Source of the DNA: Eutreptiella sp. 'Long Island Sound 2002'
Taxonomy: Eukaryota; Euglenozoa; Euglenophyceae; Eutreptiales; Eutreptiaceae
Direction of reading: 5' to 3'
Assembly (NCBI GenBank): GCA_964036045.1
Contig: OZ038384.1
Span: 51,932,843-51,996,842, forward strand
DNA length: 64,000 nucleotides
Positions 54,186 through 64,000 of this stretch are shown piece after piece. The notes under the pieces were generated by a model. That model was not told the origin of the DNA, did not search any database, and worked only from the letters and a program-made list of their open reading frames with translations. Within the stretch, counting starts at the first letter, position 1. Each line of letters starts with the position of its first letter. The position numbers and the translations under genes are program-made.

Positions 54186-54632
54186 TTGCACATGTGTTCT
54201 CGCTTCAAAAAAAAAAAAAAACATGTTTCGCAGGGTATTGGAGCAAGTTGGTTTCCGAGCCGCCAGCTGGTGGTACCAGACTTCTTTGCAGGTAGCGTGT
54301 TCTGCAACTGGGCAGCGGTTGGGAATACAACCTACGAAAGAATTGGTGTACAGGCCCATGTTTCCAACCTCATCCGCGGAAGGATGGTTGATGCCACTCG
54401 CGGACAGGGCTCAGACATGGCCCCCTACTCAGGATTCATCACTGGTGCATCCAAAAGTAACACAGTTTGCTCTCTGTACGCTCCCATCACATTGCAGGTT
54501 GACTGCAAGTGCCGGCCCGTCTCCGCCTCATCCTTTGACAAGATGTGCGCTGATATGAAGGCAGTCCTCAGTCAGCTGTCTGTACAGTCTGTTATGTCTG
54601 GTCAGGGTAGTCTGTCGAATTCTGTGGTGTAG
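54186..54632 (+). CDS. Small ORF of unknown function at the 3' end of the copia-like interior
   Basis: 148-aa frame ending at 54632, just before the polypurine tract. The first 30 residues derive from an A-run and are doubtful; an acceptor-like TTTCGCAG at 54226-54233 suggests the real exon starts there. The rest (DFFAGSVFCNWAAVG...SNLIRGRMVDATRGQGSDMAPYSGFITGASKSN...MKAVLSQLSVQSVMSG) has ordinary composition, unlike the surrounding sequence, and could be a remnant of a captured host exon or an element gene. No family recognised. Confidence 0.35.
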   Translation: MHMCSRFKKKKKHVSQGIGASWFPSRQLVVPDFFAGSVFCNWAAVGNTTYERIGVQAHVSNLIRGRMVDATRGQGSDMAPYSGFITGASKSNTVCSLYAPITLQVDCKCRPVSASSFDKMCADMKAVLSQLSVQSVMSGQGSLSNSVV

Positions 54633-54670
54633 CGCCCCTGTAGACATCCCCACTTTCAGTGTAGAGTCTG

Positions 54671-54676
54671 GGGGGG
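54671..54676 (+). other. Polypurine tract of the copia-like element
   Basis: CTGGGGGGGAG leading directly into the 3' LTR start; absent upstream of the 5' LTR. Confidence 0.8.
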
Positions 54677-55751
54677 AGTTGAAAAAAATGGATTTCTATC
54701 AAGGTCGCTACAGTTCCGCTAATTGAGTTGCAGATTTAGACAGTACAGTGCCAGACAGAGGACAGTACAGTGCCAGACAGATCGCGTCGTCTTCGCGCCG
54801 CGATCAGTGCTGATGGTGCGACATTCAATTCTTTCAATCAATTCAATTCTGTCACGTAATCATATTGGTGCTTTTTAAAGATCGTGATTGGTTAGTTTAG
54901 GCTGTGTTGCAGCCAGCGGTGCCGTCGCCCGAACATGCGAATGTAAGGATTCATTAGGTTTGATTCTGATTGAACATTTATCCTCTTCAATTGATTAGTT
55001 CGCTTTCGAGGTGGGAATCGTAGATTCATGATGGTGCACCACTATTTTGCTTTGTCGCTTTCCTTGTGTTTCAGTCACATACTTTCATTACACTCATTGC
55101 ATTGTTATGCATTCATTCCATTCAAGCATGTGTTGTTTGTTTACTGTTGTTTGGATTTGGGTTGTTACACGTAGTGATGTCCATTGCATGGTTTATTATT
55201 GTTTAGTTACGGGCAAGGATAAAGGTAATGCAAGCATGATATTGGGTTTGGTGTCACACGTCTCCCATGCTTTGTTTAGCATGGAGCCGTGGTGAGCCCG
55301 GTTCCGTCCATGGGGGTAGAGCCGTAAGGATTTTGAATGCCTTGGCCACCACGACCCGCCGCCGTGGAGAAACAGAAATGGTGGGGCCTTGGCAACGGCA
55401 CGGCGGCCCCACATCGTCAACAATGACTCGGACGTACACGTGGTGATTTCCTTTGTATCTTCCTTGCTTCGCCTTTACTTGCTCGTAGTTTTGTTTGTTG
55501 TGTTTGCGGGTATGGCCCTAGGAGTATTTTGAATTGAAATATTTTTACGCAAACAATCACATAAATTGTTTTAGATAAATTTTTGCTCGTGTGCACCCGT
55601 CCCAAAAATTACATAGTTTTATGAGCCCATTTTCCAATCTTTGTTTTGTAGGTTTTGCTAACCATTGAGTAGTTGAAATATAAGCATTTTGGGGATATTC
55701 TATAGCAAGTCATACCTTACTATGGAGTCGAGTAGTTCTCTGTTTCTTTGT
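54677..55751 (+). repeat. 3' LTR of the copia-like element
   Basis: Direct repeat of 44817-45891, no large indels. Confidence 0.92.
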
Positions 55752-57304
55752 TGTCCCTGTCCCGGGCCTTGTGGTCCCTGTCCCCCCATCCCCTTTCTTT
55801 CGGGCTGGGCTGCTGGCTCTTTTTTTTTCGTGGTGTGTGTCTGCATGTTTCGGTGTCCCTTTTCCCGGTGGGCCGCTGTCCCTGGCTTGGTGTTGCCGGT
55901 TTTGGCTGGGTGGTCCCCCTGTGGCCCTTTTGGGGGTCCTGTCTTCGGTGCCTTCTCGGGGGGGGGTTTGGCCGCCTCTGGTGGTGTTGGCGGGCGGTTT
56001 GGTGGCTGTGGGCTGTTTTCGCCCCCCCCCGCCCTCTGTTGTTTTTTTTTGGGGGGGGGCTGCCTGTTCCTCCCTCTGCCTTCCCTGGGCTAGCGCACGC
56101 ACTGGCCCGCATTCAGTGTTGTCTTCCGGGCTGCTGTTGGCGGTTGCGTTCTGTTTGGCCGTGTTCCGGCCCAATGGGTCGGGTGGGCTATGTACACGGT
56201 GGGCTCGGCGCCCCTTCTTACCGGGTTAGGTCCTGGCTCTGCCGGCTGGGCGGCTGCGGCAGGCGGCTGCTTGTGGCTCTGGGTTAGGGGGCTGGGGTTG
56301 TTCGTTCCCTTTCCCCTCTGCGGTGCCGGTTTTAACCTTCTGGGTGGTCCGCCACCATTGTTGCCGGGCGCGCTGTGGCCCCGTGTGTGGCCTGCGGTGC
56401 TGGTGTGTGGCGTGCTGGTGCGGCGCCTTCCGGGGTGTGCGGTGGCTTGCTTCGGTTAGTCCTTCAGGTTAGGGTCAGTTGTGTCGTGTTGTGCCGCTCT
56501 GTGCCGCGTCGCGTCGCGTCGTGCTGTGGCGCGTTGCTCTGTGGCGCGCTGTGGTGCGGTGTGCCGTGGTCTCGCGTTGTGCCGCGGTGGGTCAGTGGAG
56601 GTCAGCCTGGCCTGTGTCGTGGTGCGGAGTGCGGGCCGGAGTGTGGCTGGCTGGTGGCTGGGGGGTGCGGTTAGGTGTGGGTGTCTCGCTGGGTCCGTGC
56701 TGTGGGGGCTTGGGCGTGCCGCTCGGGCTGGTGGGTCGGGTAGGTCAATCGCGTGACGGTCCGTGGGGTTGCCCTCCTTCGAAGCCTGTGCCTTGCTCGC
56801 GTGTCCTCTGGGGGTTTTGGTCCCTAGTCCTGGTCGCTGTGGCCGTGCCTTTGTCCTCTTCTGGTGCCTGTGAGGTGGCCCTTGTGGCGGCTGGGGTCGT
56901 CGCCTGGCGCTGAGGGCGTGGTGGTGCGGCGTGCGGCGGCGTTCCCTGCGGCTTCCTCTGTGGGTGTGGCCCGTTCTCCCCGTGTAGGTGTGCCCTCCAT
57001 TCCCCGTGTGGTTTCCGGTGGCTGGTGGGTGTGCGCTGGTGTGATCCGTACGGGGTCCGATGCTTGCTTCGGCGGTGTGTGTTGGGGGGTGCGCCCCCGG
57101 GAGTCGTGGGGCGTTTGGTGGCGGTGGGGCGGCGCTCGTCGCCCCGTGGTGGTAAGCCCTTCCTGGGTGTGGGTCGTGGCGTTTGCGGTGGTGCCCTTTT
57201 CCTCCGTGCCTTGGTCCCCGCTCCCGCCCCTTCCTGGTTCTTTGGTGGTTTCCTGCCCCCATGTGGTGTCTCTTCCGGCGTCCTGTCCCTGTGAGTGCCT
57301 GCCC

Positions 57305-58261
57305 TCACTTGGGGCCCCTCCGTGCCCTCTTGCCTGAGTGCCCCTTGGTGTCCCTTGCCCTCCCCTTGCCCTTGTCCTCCCCCTTCCTGCTGTGGTGGTG
57401 GCGGGAGGAGCGGGGTGGGGAGGGGGCGCCGACGGCCCAGGCCTGGGGGTGGGTGGTCTGGAGCCACTGGCGGAGGGCTTGGGGGGTGTAGGGGGGGCGG
57501 AGGCCCTGGACCGCATCGCGGAGGAGGGCCTCACATGCCGCTTGTGGCATGATGGCCTCCGGGGCGGCCTCGTTGGGGTCGGCGGGGGTGCGGGTGCGCA
57601 CCTCCTCGAAGGTATGCACCATGTGCACCCCATCGTGCCTTCCCGCTCCCCCCGCCCACTTCACCCAGCAGCGGAGCTCCTGCAAAGCGGGGGCAGACCA
57701 CCAGGCGACGTGGGCGGGGGCCTGGGGGGGGGAGGGGTCCGTGCCCGGGGTCCTGGAGCGGCGGGGGGAGGACGTGCACCTGCGGTGGTGGCGGGGGTGG
57801 CGGTGCCTGGGGGAGCGGGAGCGGTGGTGGCGGGGGCTGGGGGTGGAGGACGGGTACGGACAGAGGGGGGAATGGGAGGGGGAGGTGGACATGGGGCGGC
57901 GGTGGCGCGCTTGGTGGCGTCCGCGGGAGCGGGAGTGGTGGTGGCAGGGGCTGGGGGTGGTGGATGGGTATGGGCGGCGGGGGGAACGGGGAGCGCGGCG
58001 GGGCCTGTGGGGGGAGGGGGAGGTGGACGTGGGGCGGCGGTGGCGTGCCTGGCGGCATCGGGGGGAGCGGGAGCGGTGGTGGCGGGGGCTGGGGGTGGGG
58101 GTCTTGTATGGTCGGAGGGGGGAGGGGGAGGTGGACATGGGGCGGCGGTGGCGCTCGTGGTGGCGCCCGGGGGGGCGGGAGCGATGGGAGCGGGGTCTCG
58201 GGGGGTCGTGGTGGCACCTGGGGGAGCAGAAGCGGCGCGAGTGGGCGGTTGAGGCGCGCAC
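57305..58261 (-). CDS. Arg/Ser/His/Pro-rich protein of TACC-tailed copy 3
   Basis: 318-aa minus-strand frame. The first 190 residues are imperfect repeats of about 35-45 aa built around HHRSRSPRCRQARHRRPTSTSPSP, an SR-rich and strongly basic composition like RNA-binding tails. The C-terminal 125 residues are of normal composition (AWWSAPALQELRCWVKW...EEVRTRTPADPNEAAPEAIMPQAACEALLRDAVQGLRPPYTPQALRQWLQTTHPQAW) and match the conserved segment of copy 2, ending in a basic HHHSRKGEDKGKGRAR tail. Probably an ORF1-type nucleic-acid-binding protein of the element; no RT follows. The opposite strand is also open for 304 codons owing to the GC bias, which I treat as a shadow. Confidence 0.55.
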   Translation of the reverse strand: MRASTAHSRRFCSPRCHHDPPRPRSHRSRPPGRHHERHRRPMSTSPSPLRPYKTPTPSPRHHRSRSPRCRQARHRRPTSTSPSPHRPRRAPRSPRRPYPSTTPSPCHHHSRSRGRHQARHRRPMSTSPSHSPLCPYPSSTPSPRHHRSRSPRHRHPRHHRRCTSSPRRSRTPGTDPSPPQAPAHVAWWSAPALQELRCWVKWAGGAGRHDGVHMVHTFEEVRTRTPADPNEAAPEAIMPQAACEALLRDAVQGLRPPYTPQALRQWLQTTHPQAWAVGAPSPPRSSRHHHSRKGEDKGKGRARDTKGHSGKRARRGPK

Positions 58262-58475
58262 CGGCGGTGTGGGAAGTGTGGGCGCCGTGGGCGAGTGTGC
58301 CGTGCGGGGGGGGAGCGGGAGCGCCGCCGTTTGCGGGACCGGGCCTCTTCGCTCAAGTTGGGCCAGTCACGAGGCGTCGACGGGTCCTGCGGGGCTTCGC
58401 TTGGTGCTGCCTGCTACTCGGGGGGGGGGGGGGAGGTCCCCCGTCGTCCATGTATCCGCCACGTAGGGGTGTGGT

Positions 58476-58612
58476 TTCTGGCAAGGAATCCCTAACTCTT
58501 CGGAGAATGTCGCAACTATGCAACATTCTACGTCGTCCTCTGGGCCATCTGGATAATCTAGATTGCAGATGCTCCCGTCATCACTGTCCGGTGCGTCGGA
58601 CTCGTACTCCAT
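58476..58612 (-). pseudogene. TE3 gag, N-terminal fragment
   Basis: ATG at 58610-58612, 25 bases downstream of the primer-binding site. Acidic N-terminus (MEYESDAPDSDDGSICNL...FSEELG). The frame runs into the TTCTGGCAAGG duplication and is continued at 43985, so the start of gag is separated from the rest by 14.5 kb of inserted DNA. Confidence 0.8.
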
Positions 58613-58637
58613 ACCTATAACCTCGAGGCTGAAGGCT

Positions 58638-58649
58638 GCTCTGCTACCA
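58638..58649 (-). other. Primer-binding site of TE3, initiator Met tRNA
   Basis: Minus strand TGGTAGCAGAGC immediately follows the 5' LTR end. Confidence 0.9.
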
Positions 58650-59199
58650 TCTAAGCTATTCCCTTTGAGAAAGCTCCGCGGGGCCTGGCCGGAGGGCTCA
58701 GGGCCGGCATGGGGAGAGGGAACAGAGTGCAGGTATCCCTTCTGTGCGTCCCGGCGGTATGGAGGGGTCGGTGCTGGGGCCTTGCCCTTGGGGTCCCTGA
58801 GGTACAAGCACGACGGTGAAGACAATGAAGATGAGGATACGAACTTGCAAAAAATCCCAGTCCACAAGAAAATGTAGGCGGATAATATGATACATATAAT
58901 TCCGGAATATTCTTCCTGTATAATTTATAAAAAATCCGATTGTGAAAAAATATTTGGCTGATTTGAACTGCGCACGCGCGCCGGCGATTCAACTAAATCA
59001 TTGGAACGCGACCATGTCAGCCGCAACGGACACCAGAATTGAATCAGGCGTGCCCAAAATATACAGGAACTGTTCGGGTAAAAATTTGGGAAGCCTTCAG
59101 ATATGTAAATGTCCGGAACTGAGCTGAATCTGACTGAATGGGGGTGCATTGACCTGCATTGACCTCAGATCTGCGCGGATGGAGGTAGCCGCACTTACA
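58650..59199 (-). repeat. 5' LTR of TE3
   Basis: Direct repeat of 28052-28602; TGTAAGTGCGG start at 59199 on the minus strand. Confidence 0.93.
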
Positions 59200-59496
59200 A
59201 GGAAACTGGAAAAAGCATGGTTTTGAAACATTTTCCGGTTTTGAAAATTTTGAAAAAAGGGATAATATAGCGCGGTAGAACGCGCGCAATAGGCGCGCTA
59301 TAAAGGTCATATCTTTGAAAATTTGCGCGCACTATGGAAAAAATGCACCATTGCGCGCACGCAGGGAACACCTAAAAGGTGTCTTGTAGTACTCATGGGG
59401 GGCTTTAAGGGGTCATGTGTCCTGAGGGGGCCCAAATGACCTTTATTGACTGTGCTTCTGAACCGTGTACTCCATTGTTAACCTTTTTCAAAAATG
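59200..59496. repeat. Non-coding stretch with GCGCGC-type repeats
   Basis: Starts with AGGAA, the right half of the TE3 target duplication. At 59270-59355 there are five GCGCGC blocks with CTATA neighbours, like those 3' of the unit B gene at 20076-20150. It may be the continuation of the sequence interrupted by TE3 at 28051. No ORF. Confidence 0.5.
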
Positions 59497-59640
59497 GTTA
59501 AGACCCCTTGTTGCACCCTTGTTGCACCCCCTGTTGCACAACAACCCCCCCTTGTTGCACCCCTTGTTGCACCCCCTTATCGGGCGATAACCCCCCTTGT
59601 TGCACACCTTGTTGCACCCCTTGTTTCACCCTATGAAACA
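59497..59640 (+). repeat. Array of 12-mers CCCTTGTTGCAC
   Basis: About nine imperfect copies, with a palindromic TTATCGGGCGATAA in the middle. It is the inverse of the GTCGCGC-type array on the far side of the pseudogene (61045-61145). Confidence 0.8.
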
Positions 59641-59673
59641 GGCACAAGACAACCACTTGGTGACATCTCTTGT

Positions 59674-60986
<1,313 letters not shown>

Positions 60987-61145
60987 CTGAGAATAAAGGA
61001 AGAGGGAAAAGTGAAATGGAAACCTACTAATACAACACAAAAGGGGGCGCGACAAGGGGGTTCAACAAGGGGTGCGATAAGGGGTTTATCACGTGATAAG
61101 GGTGCGCGATAAGGGCGCGATAAGGGGTGTTATCGCGCGACAAGG

Positions 61146-61953
61146 TAGGTAGGTATCTTCGGGAGCTCGGGATGCCTCCTTTGACATTGCAGGAAGAAGG
61201 TCTTACCAAGGGGACGTCCTGTCCCTCCCACTGCCCTATGTCAGGTGCCTCTTGAGCCGCTCCCGCATGTGCTTGGGAAGGCATTGTCGCGGCCACCCGG
61301 TCCATGTGTCCCAGGTGGGAGGGTGTCCCCACATGTGTCCATGGGTAGGGCCACATGCCCCCTCCTTTGGGCGGCAGCTCTGGGGGGCTGCCCAGCCGTG
61401 TGGAGTATCTCTCACCACGAGGGGTATTGCTCCCGCTTGTCTACGGTACGACCGCCTCACCCTTGTGGCTTGAGTTGCGGGGCCACTCTGCTTGGCAGGT
61501 GACCCCCTCCTGGACTGTGTACCGGCTCGCCTGTCACCGGTTGCTTCCATGGCTCCGGGTGACGTTTGCCATGGTCCTCGATGCAGCCTGGCCGGGCTCG
61601 GACCAGTGGCTTTGGAGTACCGCTCCTGCCACTGGCCCGGTGGGTCGGCTGGGTCGCCCCAGTGCGTCCGACCCATGGGGTATTGGCTCTTTCCTGTCCC
61701 TCGGCTGCCCTACGTGTGTGTAGCGTCCTGGGCCGTTGGGCTCCTGTTCACCGGTGTGCCCGCGCGGTTTGCTGTGGTGCGTCTGCGGTGTCCTGGGCCA
61801 GCTGGCTCCTGTTCACCGGTGTGCCCGCTCGGTGTGTTGTGTTGCATGTGCGGTGTCCTGGGCCCCTGGGCTCCTGTTTACCGGTGTGCGTGCCGTGTGC
61901 GGTGCGCGTGTGCCCTGGGTGGATGTGTCCCTCTTCCTCCCCCCCTAATGTTC

Positions 61954-61989
<36 letters not shown>

Positions 61990-63571
61990 TTTTTTTTTTT
62001 TTTTTGAAAAAAGAAAAAGAAAAAACAAAAAAGAGGAAAACAGAGGCGCGCGTACACTGCAGGCACAGGCATGGGCAGCTGGTGCGGCGGTGCTATAGCG
62101 TTGTGTCCTCTGGCGTGTGTCGCCGGTGCTGTGGCGGCGGTCGCGCCCCAGGGGTGCGGCTCGCGTGTCCTGATGTACATGGGTATGGGTCAGGGTGGGT
62201 TTGGTTAGGTGTCTCTTTGCTTCTGGTGCTGGCTGGTTAGGCGGCTGTGTGGGCTGTGGCTGTGGGCTGTGTCTACGCATTTCCCTCAGCGGGCCTGGTT
62301 TGGAGTCAAGGGTTGACGGTTTCGGGTTGTGGCTCGGGTATGATTTGTGTTGGGGCTTTGGCCCGGTTAGGCTTGGGTCAGGGTGGATTTGGTGTGGTGT
62401 TTCTTTGCTTCTGGTGCTGGCTGGTTAGGCGGCTGTGTGGGCTGTGGGTGTGGGCTGTGGTTGCGTTGTTCCCTCGGCGGGTTTGGTTAGGAGTCAAGGG
62501 TTAGCGGTTTCGGGGTGTGGCTCGGGTTTGATTTGTGCTTGTGTTCTGGCTCGGTTAGGCGGTTGCGCGGGGCCGGGCGTGTGGGTAGCGGCGTCCACGG
62601 AGTCGTGCGCCCGAGGCGGGTGCGGGGTGGTGCGTGTGGGCCGGCCGTTGGCCGGTGGCCTCACTGGGAGTCCCACATGGAGGGGTCGGCGGGCGCGCCG
62701 GGGGCGTACGCAGCGTGCAGGTTGGGCAGCTGCGGGCGCACGTGCAGGGCGTCGGCGTGCCCGATGGGGACCTCACTGAGGACCGAGGGGTTGGCGGTAA
62801 GTAGTATGCGATGCCCGGGAGGGGTGGTGGTGGGGAGCGGGAGGATGTCCGCGGCCCGCGACGTGGGGGCGAACACGGCGTGGGTGGGGTGCGGCCCTGG
62901 GAGTGGTGCTGGGGGGAGCGGGACCATAGGACGGCGGTCTACTGTGAGGTGCCAAGCGCCGCGATGGTGGAGGAGCCGGACTAGGGCGATGCTGTGGCGC
63001 AGTGTGTGGGGCTGGGTGCTGGGCGGCGTGGGGACGTGCGGCGGGAGGGGGGGGGGGGCGGGGCGGTGGCGTGGGAGGGGGCATGGCGGAGGAGTGACGT
63101 CAGTGACGTGTGTGTCGTGCTGAGGGTGGAGAGGAGCCCACGGTATCGGGCCCGGGTTCGGCGCCTTTGGGCGTAGTGGTGCTCGTTGTCGTGTGCGTTG
63201 GCTTCCTTCGGCGACCGGTTTGTTTGGTGACTTCTGGGCGGGGCCTGGCGTGGCGCCCCGTGGTGGTGCTGTGCTGGATAACGGGGTTAGATGGCGGCGC
63301 CGCTGGCCGGGGGGTCAGGCGCGTCGTGTTGTGTGGCGCGCAGGGCTTCTGGGGTGTTGTGGGTGTCGCCGGTGTCGGTGCGCCGACGCTTGTGGGGTGG
63401 TGAGGGGGTGTGTGCGTGCGGGGCTGGGCTTTGGGTGATGTCCCACAGGCGGATGCCGTCTCGCCGTGCTTCCTGGAGGGTCTCCCGCAGGCGCCTGAGG
63501 ACGTACGGGTGGTCCTGGGGCGCGGGGAGGTTGCGGGGGTGGACTCCCAGGGGGTGGAGCGCATCGGCGTA
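61146..63571 (-). mobile_element. TACC-tailed retroelement, copy 4 (2.4 kb, 260-bp direct repeats)
   Basis: The tail GGTAGGTAGGTA (61144-61155) lies at the left end. 61157-61730 matches the 3' regions of copies 1 and 2 on the opposite strand. Further right: three tandem units of about 65 bp (61728-61910), a T-run of about 50 bp (61956-62005), two repeats of a 'ggctggttaggcggctgtgtgggctgtgg' block at 62226 and 62418, and the conserved ORF segment on the minus strand at 63287-63571 (ADALHPLGVHPRNLPAPQDHPYVLRRL...). It starts within that ORF, so it is 5'-truncated relative to copies 2 and 3. Confidence 0.85.
61236..61676 (-). other. 3' conserved region of the TACC-tailed family, open frame in copies 1 and 4
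   Basis: The minus-strand frame MGRTHWGDPADPPGQWQERYSKATG... is present in copy 1 (19217-19651), in copy 2 (39380-39664, shortened by a stop) and here. The frames agree for about 90 aa and then differ by frameshifts. It may be a conserved RNA segment needed for reverse transcription rather than a protein. Confidence 0.4.
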
Positions 63572-63830
63572 AAACCCGCCGATGTTGTTCCACCCAATCC
63601 CCAATGCACACTCCGGCCGCACTCAAAGCCTCCATGACCACCGGCAAGTCCCCGCAAACACAAGAGAAGGTCTGAGAATAAAGGAAGAGGGAAAAGTGAA
63701 ATGGAAACCTACTAATACAACACAAAAGGGGGCGCGACAAGGGGGTTCAACAAGGGGTGCGATAAGGGGTTTATCACGTGATAAGGGTGCGCGATAAGGG
63801 CGCGATAAGGGGTGTTATCGCGCGACAAGG
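63572..63830 (+). repeat. Right copy of the 260-bp direct repeat
   Basis: Matches 60886-61145 and continues rightwards without a break into more 12-mers, so it marks the original, uninterrupted sequence on this side. Confidence 0.9.
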
Positions 63831-64000
63831 GGCGCGACAAGAGGCGCGACAAGGGGCGCGACAAGGGCGCAACAAGGGCGCAACAAGGGTGCGACAAGGG
63901 TAGTTCAGCACAGGGGAGTTATAGGTTTCTGCTGCTGGAACTTGGATTTCTTATTAAAAACAACATTAAAAATAACAGATTCGCCAGATTTAGCAGAAAT
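63831..64000 (+). repeat. Array of 12-mers GCGCGACAAGGG continuing to about 63900
   Basis: About six units (GCGCGACAAGGG, GCGCAACAAGGG, GTGCGACAAGGG). It ends at TAGTTCAGCACAGG; the final 100 bases are AT-rich with no feature that I can identify. Confidence 0.75.

Larger units (their letters stand above)
44817..55751 (+). mobile_element. Copia-like LTR element without pol, carrying a GAPDH fragment (LARD-type)
   Basis: LTRs of about 1.07 kb (44817-45891, 54677-55751) differ at about 17-20 sites (about 98% identical). The initiator-Met primer site TGGTAGCAGAGC starts at 45891, directly at the LTR end, and GGGGGG lies directly before the 3' LTR (54671-54676). TGTCC on both sides (44812-44816, 55752-55756) is the likely target duplication. 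The 8.8-kb interior has no gag, protease, RT or integrase that I can find. The GGGGGAG-TTGAAAA-type junction resembles plant copia elements. By convention a large retrotransposon derivative, dependent on another element. The LTR ends (AGTTG...TTTGT) are not the usual TG...CA, so the boundaries may be off by a few bases. Confidence 0.88.
43986..58475 (-). mobile_element. TACC/ACCT-tailed retroelement, copy 3, split by a copia-like element
   Basis: Flanked by TTCTGGCAAGG at 43975-43985 and 58476-58486. The tail lies at the left end (minus strand ACCTACCTACCTACGTA, 43986-44002). Element sequence is 43986-44816 plus 55757-58475, about 3.5 kb once the copia-like insertion is removed. Its 3' end differs from copies 1, 2 and 4 apart from the tail and short blocks (CCCTCCTTTGGGCGG), so it is another subfamily. 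Its minus strand encodes a protein at 57305-58261. Confidence 0.85.
28052..59199 (-). mobile_element. Ty3/gypsy chromovirus TE3, stretched to 31 kb by nested insertions
   Basis: LTRs of about 550 bp at 58650-59199 (5') and 28052-28602 (3'), both starting TGTAAGTGCGG on the minus strand. The primer-binding site TGGTAGCAGAGC (initiator Met) follows the 5' LTR directly, and a polypurine tract precedes the 3' LTR. The flanks AGGAC (left) and AGGAA (right) are a near-matching 5-bp target duplication. Gag and pol fragments are collinear on the minus strand. Subtracting the three direct insertions (37233-39927, 41390-43530 and 43986-58486) leaves roughly 11.8 kb. In-frame stops and frameshifts in pol and gag show it is dead. 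Confidence 0.92.

Noticed and set aside
57338-58466. Two overlapping + strand ORFs of 304-305 aa, Gly/Arg/Trp-rich
   Set aside because: Mirror images of the minus-strand SR-rich frame in very GC-rich repeats; composition extreme and no match between copies on this strand.

Overview
This is nuclear DNA from a eukaryote, made almost entirely of transposable elements nested inside one another; I see no single-copy host gene. Eukaryotic origin is shown by spliceosomal introns (GTATGT...YAG) that join exons in frame, by chromodomain Ty3/gypsy polyproteins, by two primer-binding sites matching initiator Met tRNA, and by GC-rich elements next to long AT microsatellites. A captured fragment resembling plastid-type GAPDH points to a photosynthetic lineage (green alga, streptophyte alga or basal land plant). 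I cannot name the species.

Left part (1-15056, + strand): a Ty3/gypsy element whose 5' LTR runs off the window. It has a 1436-aa gag and a chromodomain pol in the same frame, separated by a single TAG followed by CGG, and a long 3' LTR. It sits in the gag of a second, minus-strand gypsy element (15057-16864).

17753-28051: remains of a DNA-element-like gene with GCGCGC-rich intron and 3' repeats ('unit B'), broken by a 720-bp TACC-tailed retroelement. Next comes a structurally complete 6.4-kb DNA transposon ('unit A', 20174-26569) with 29-bp perfect terminal inverted repeats and a 5-bp target duplication. It carries an unrecognised 661-aa ORF and a five-exon gene, and about ten copies of the palindrome GCGCGAGGCCTCGCGC, three of them inside introns. 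This is the strongest candidate for an undescribed system. A chromodomain plus BED-finger gene fragment follows.

28052-59199 (minus strand): one decayed gypsy chromovirus stretched to 31 kb by insertions. Both LTRs, the primer site, the polypurine tract and near-matching target duplications are visible. Inserted in it are: a 2.7-kb TACC-tailed element (37233-39916, 11-bp target duplication); a 1.7-kb GC-rich segment (41390-43089) between two 440-bp copies of the target; and a third TACC-tailed element (43986-58475, 11-bp target duplication), itself split by a 10.9-kb copia-like LTR element without pol that carries the GAPDH fragment.

59200-64000: a transposase-like minus-strand pseudogene interrupted by an (AT)153 tract, flanked by inverted arrays of 12-mers, with a fourth TACC-tailed insertion between 260-bp direct repeats. 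The order of insertion can be read from which target duplications enclose which elements.
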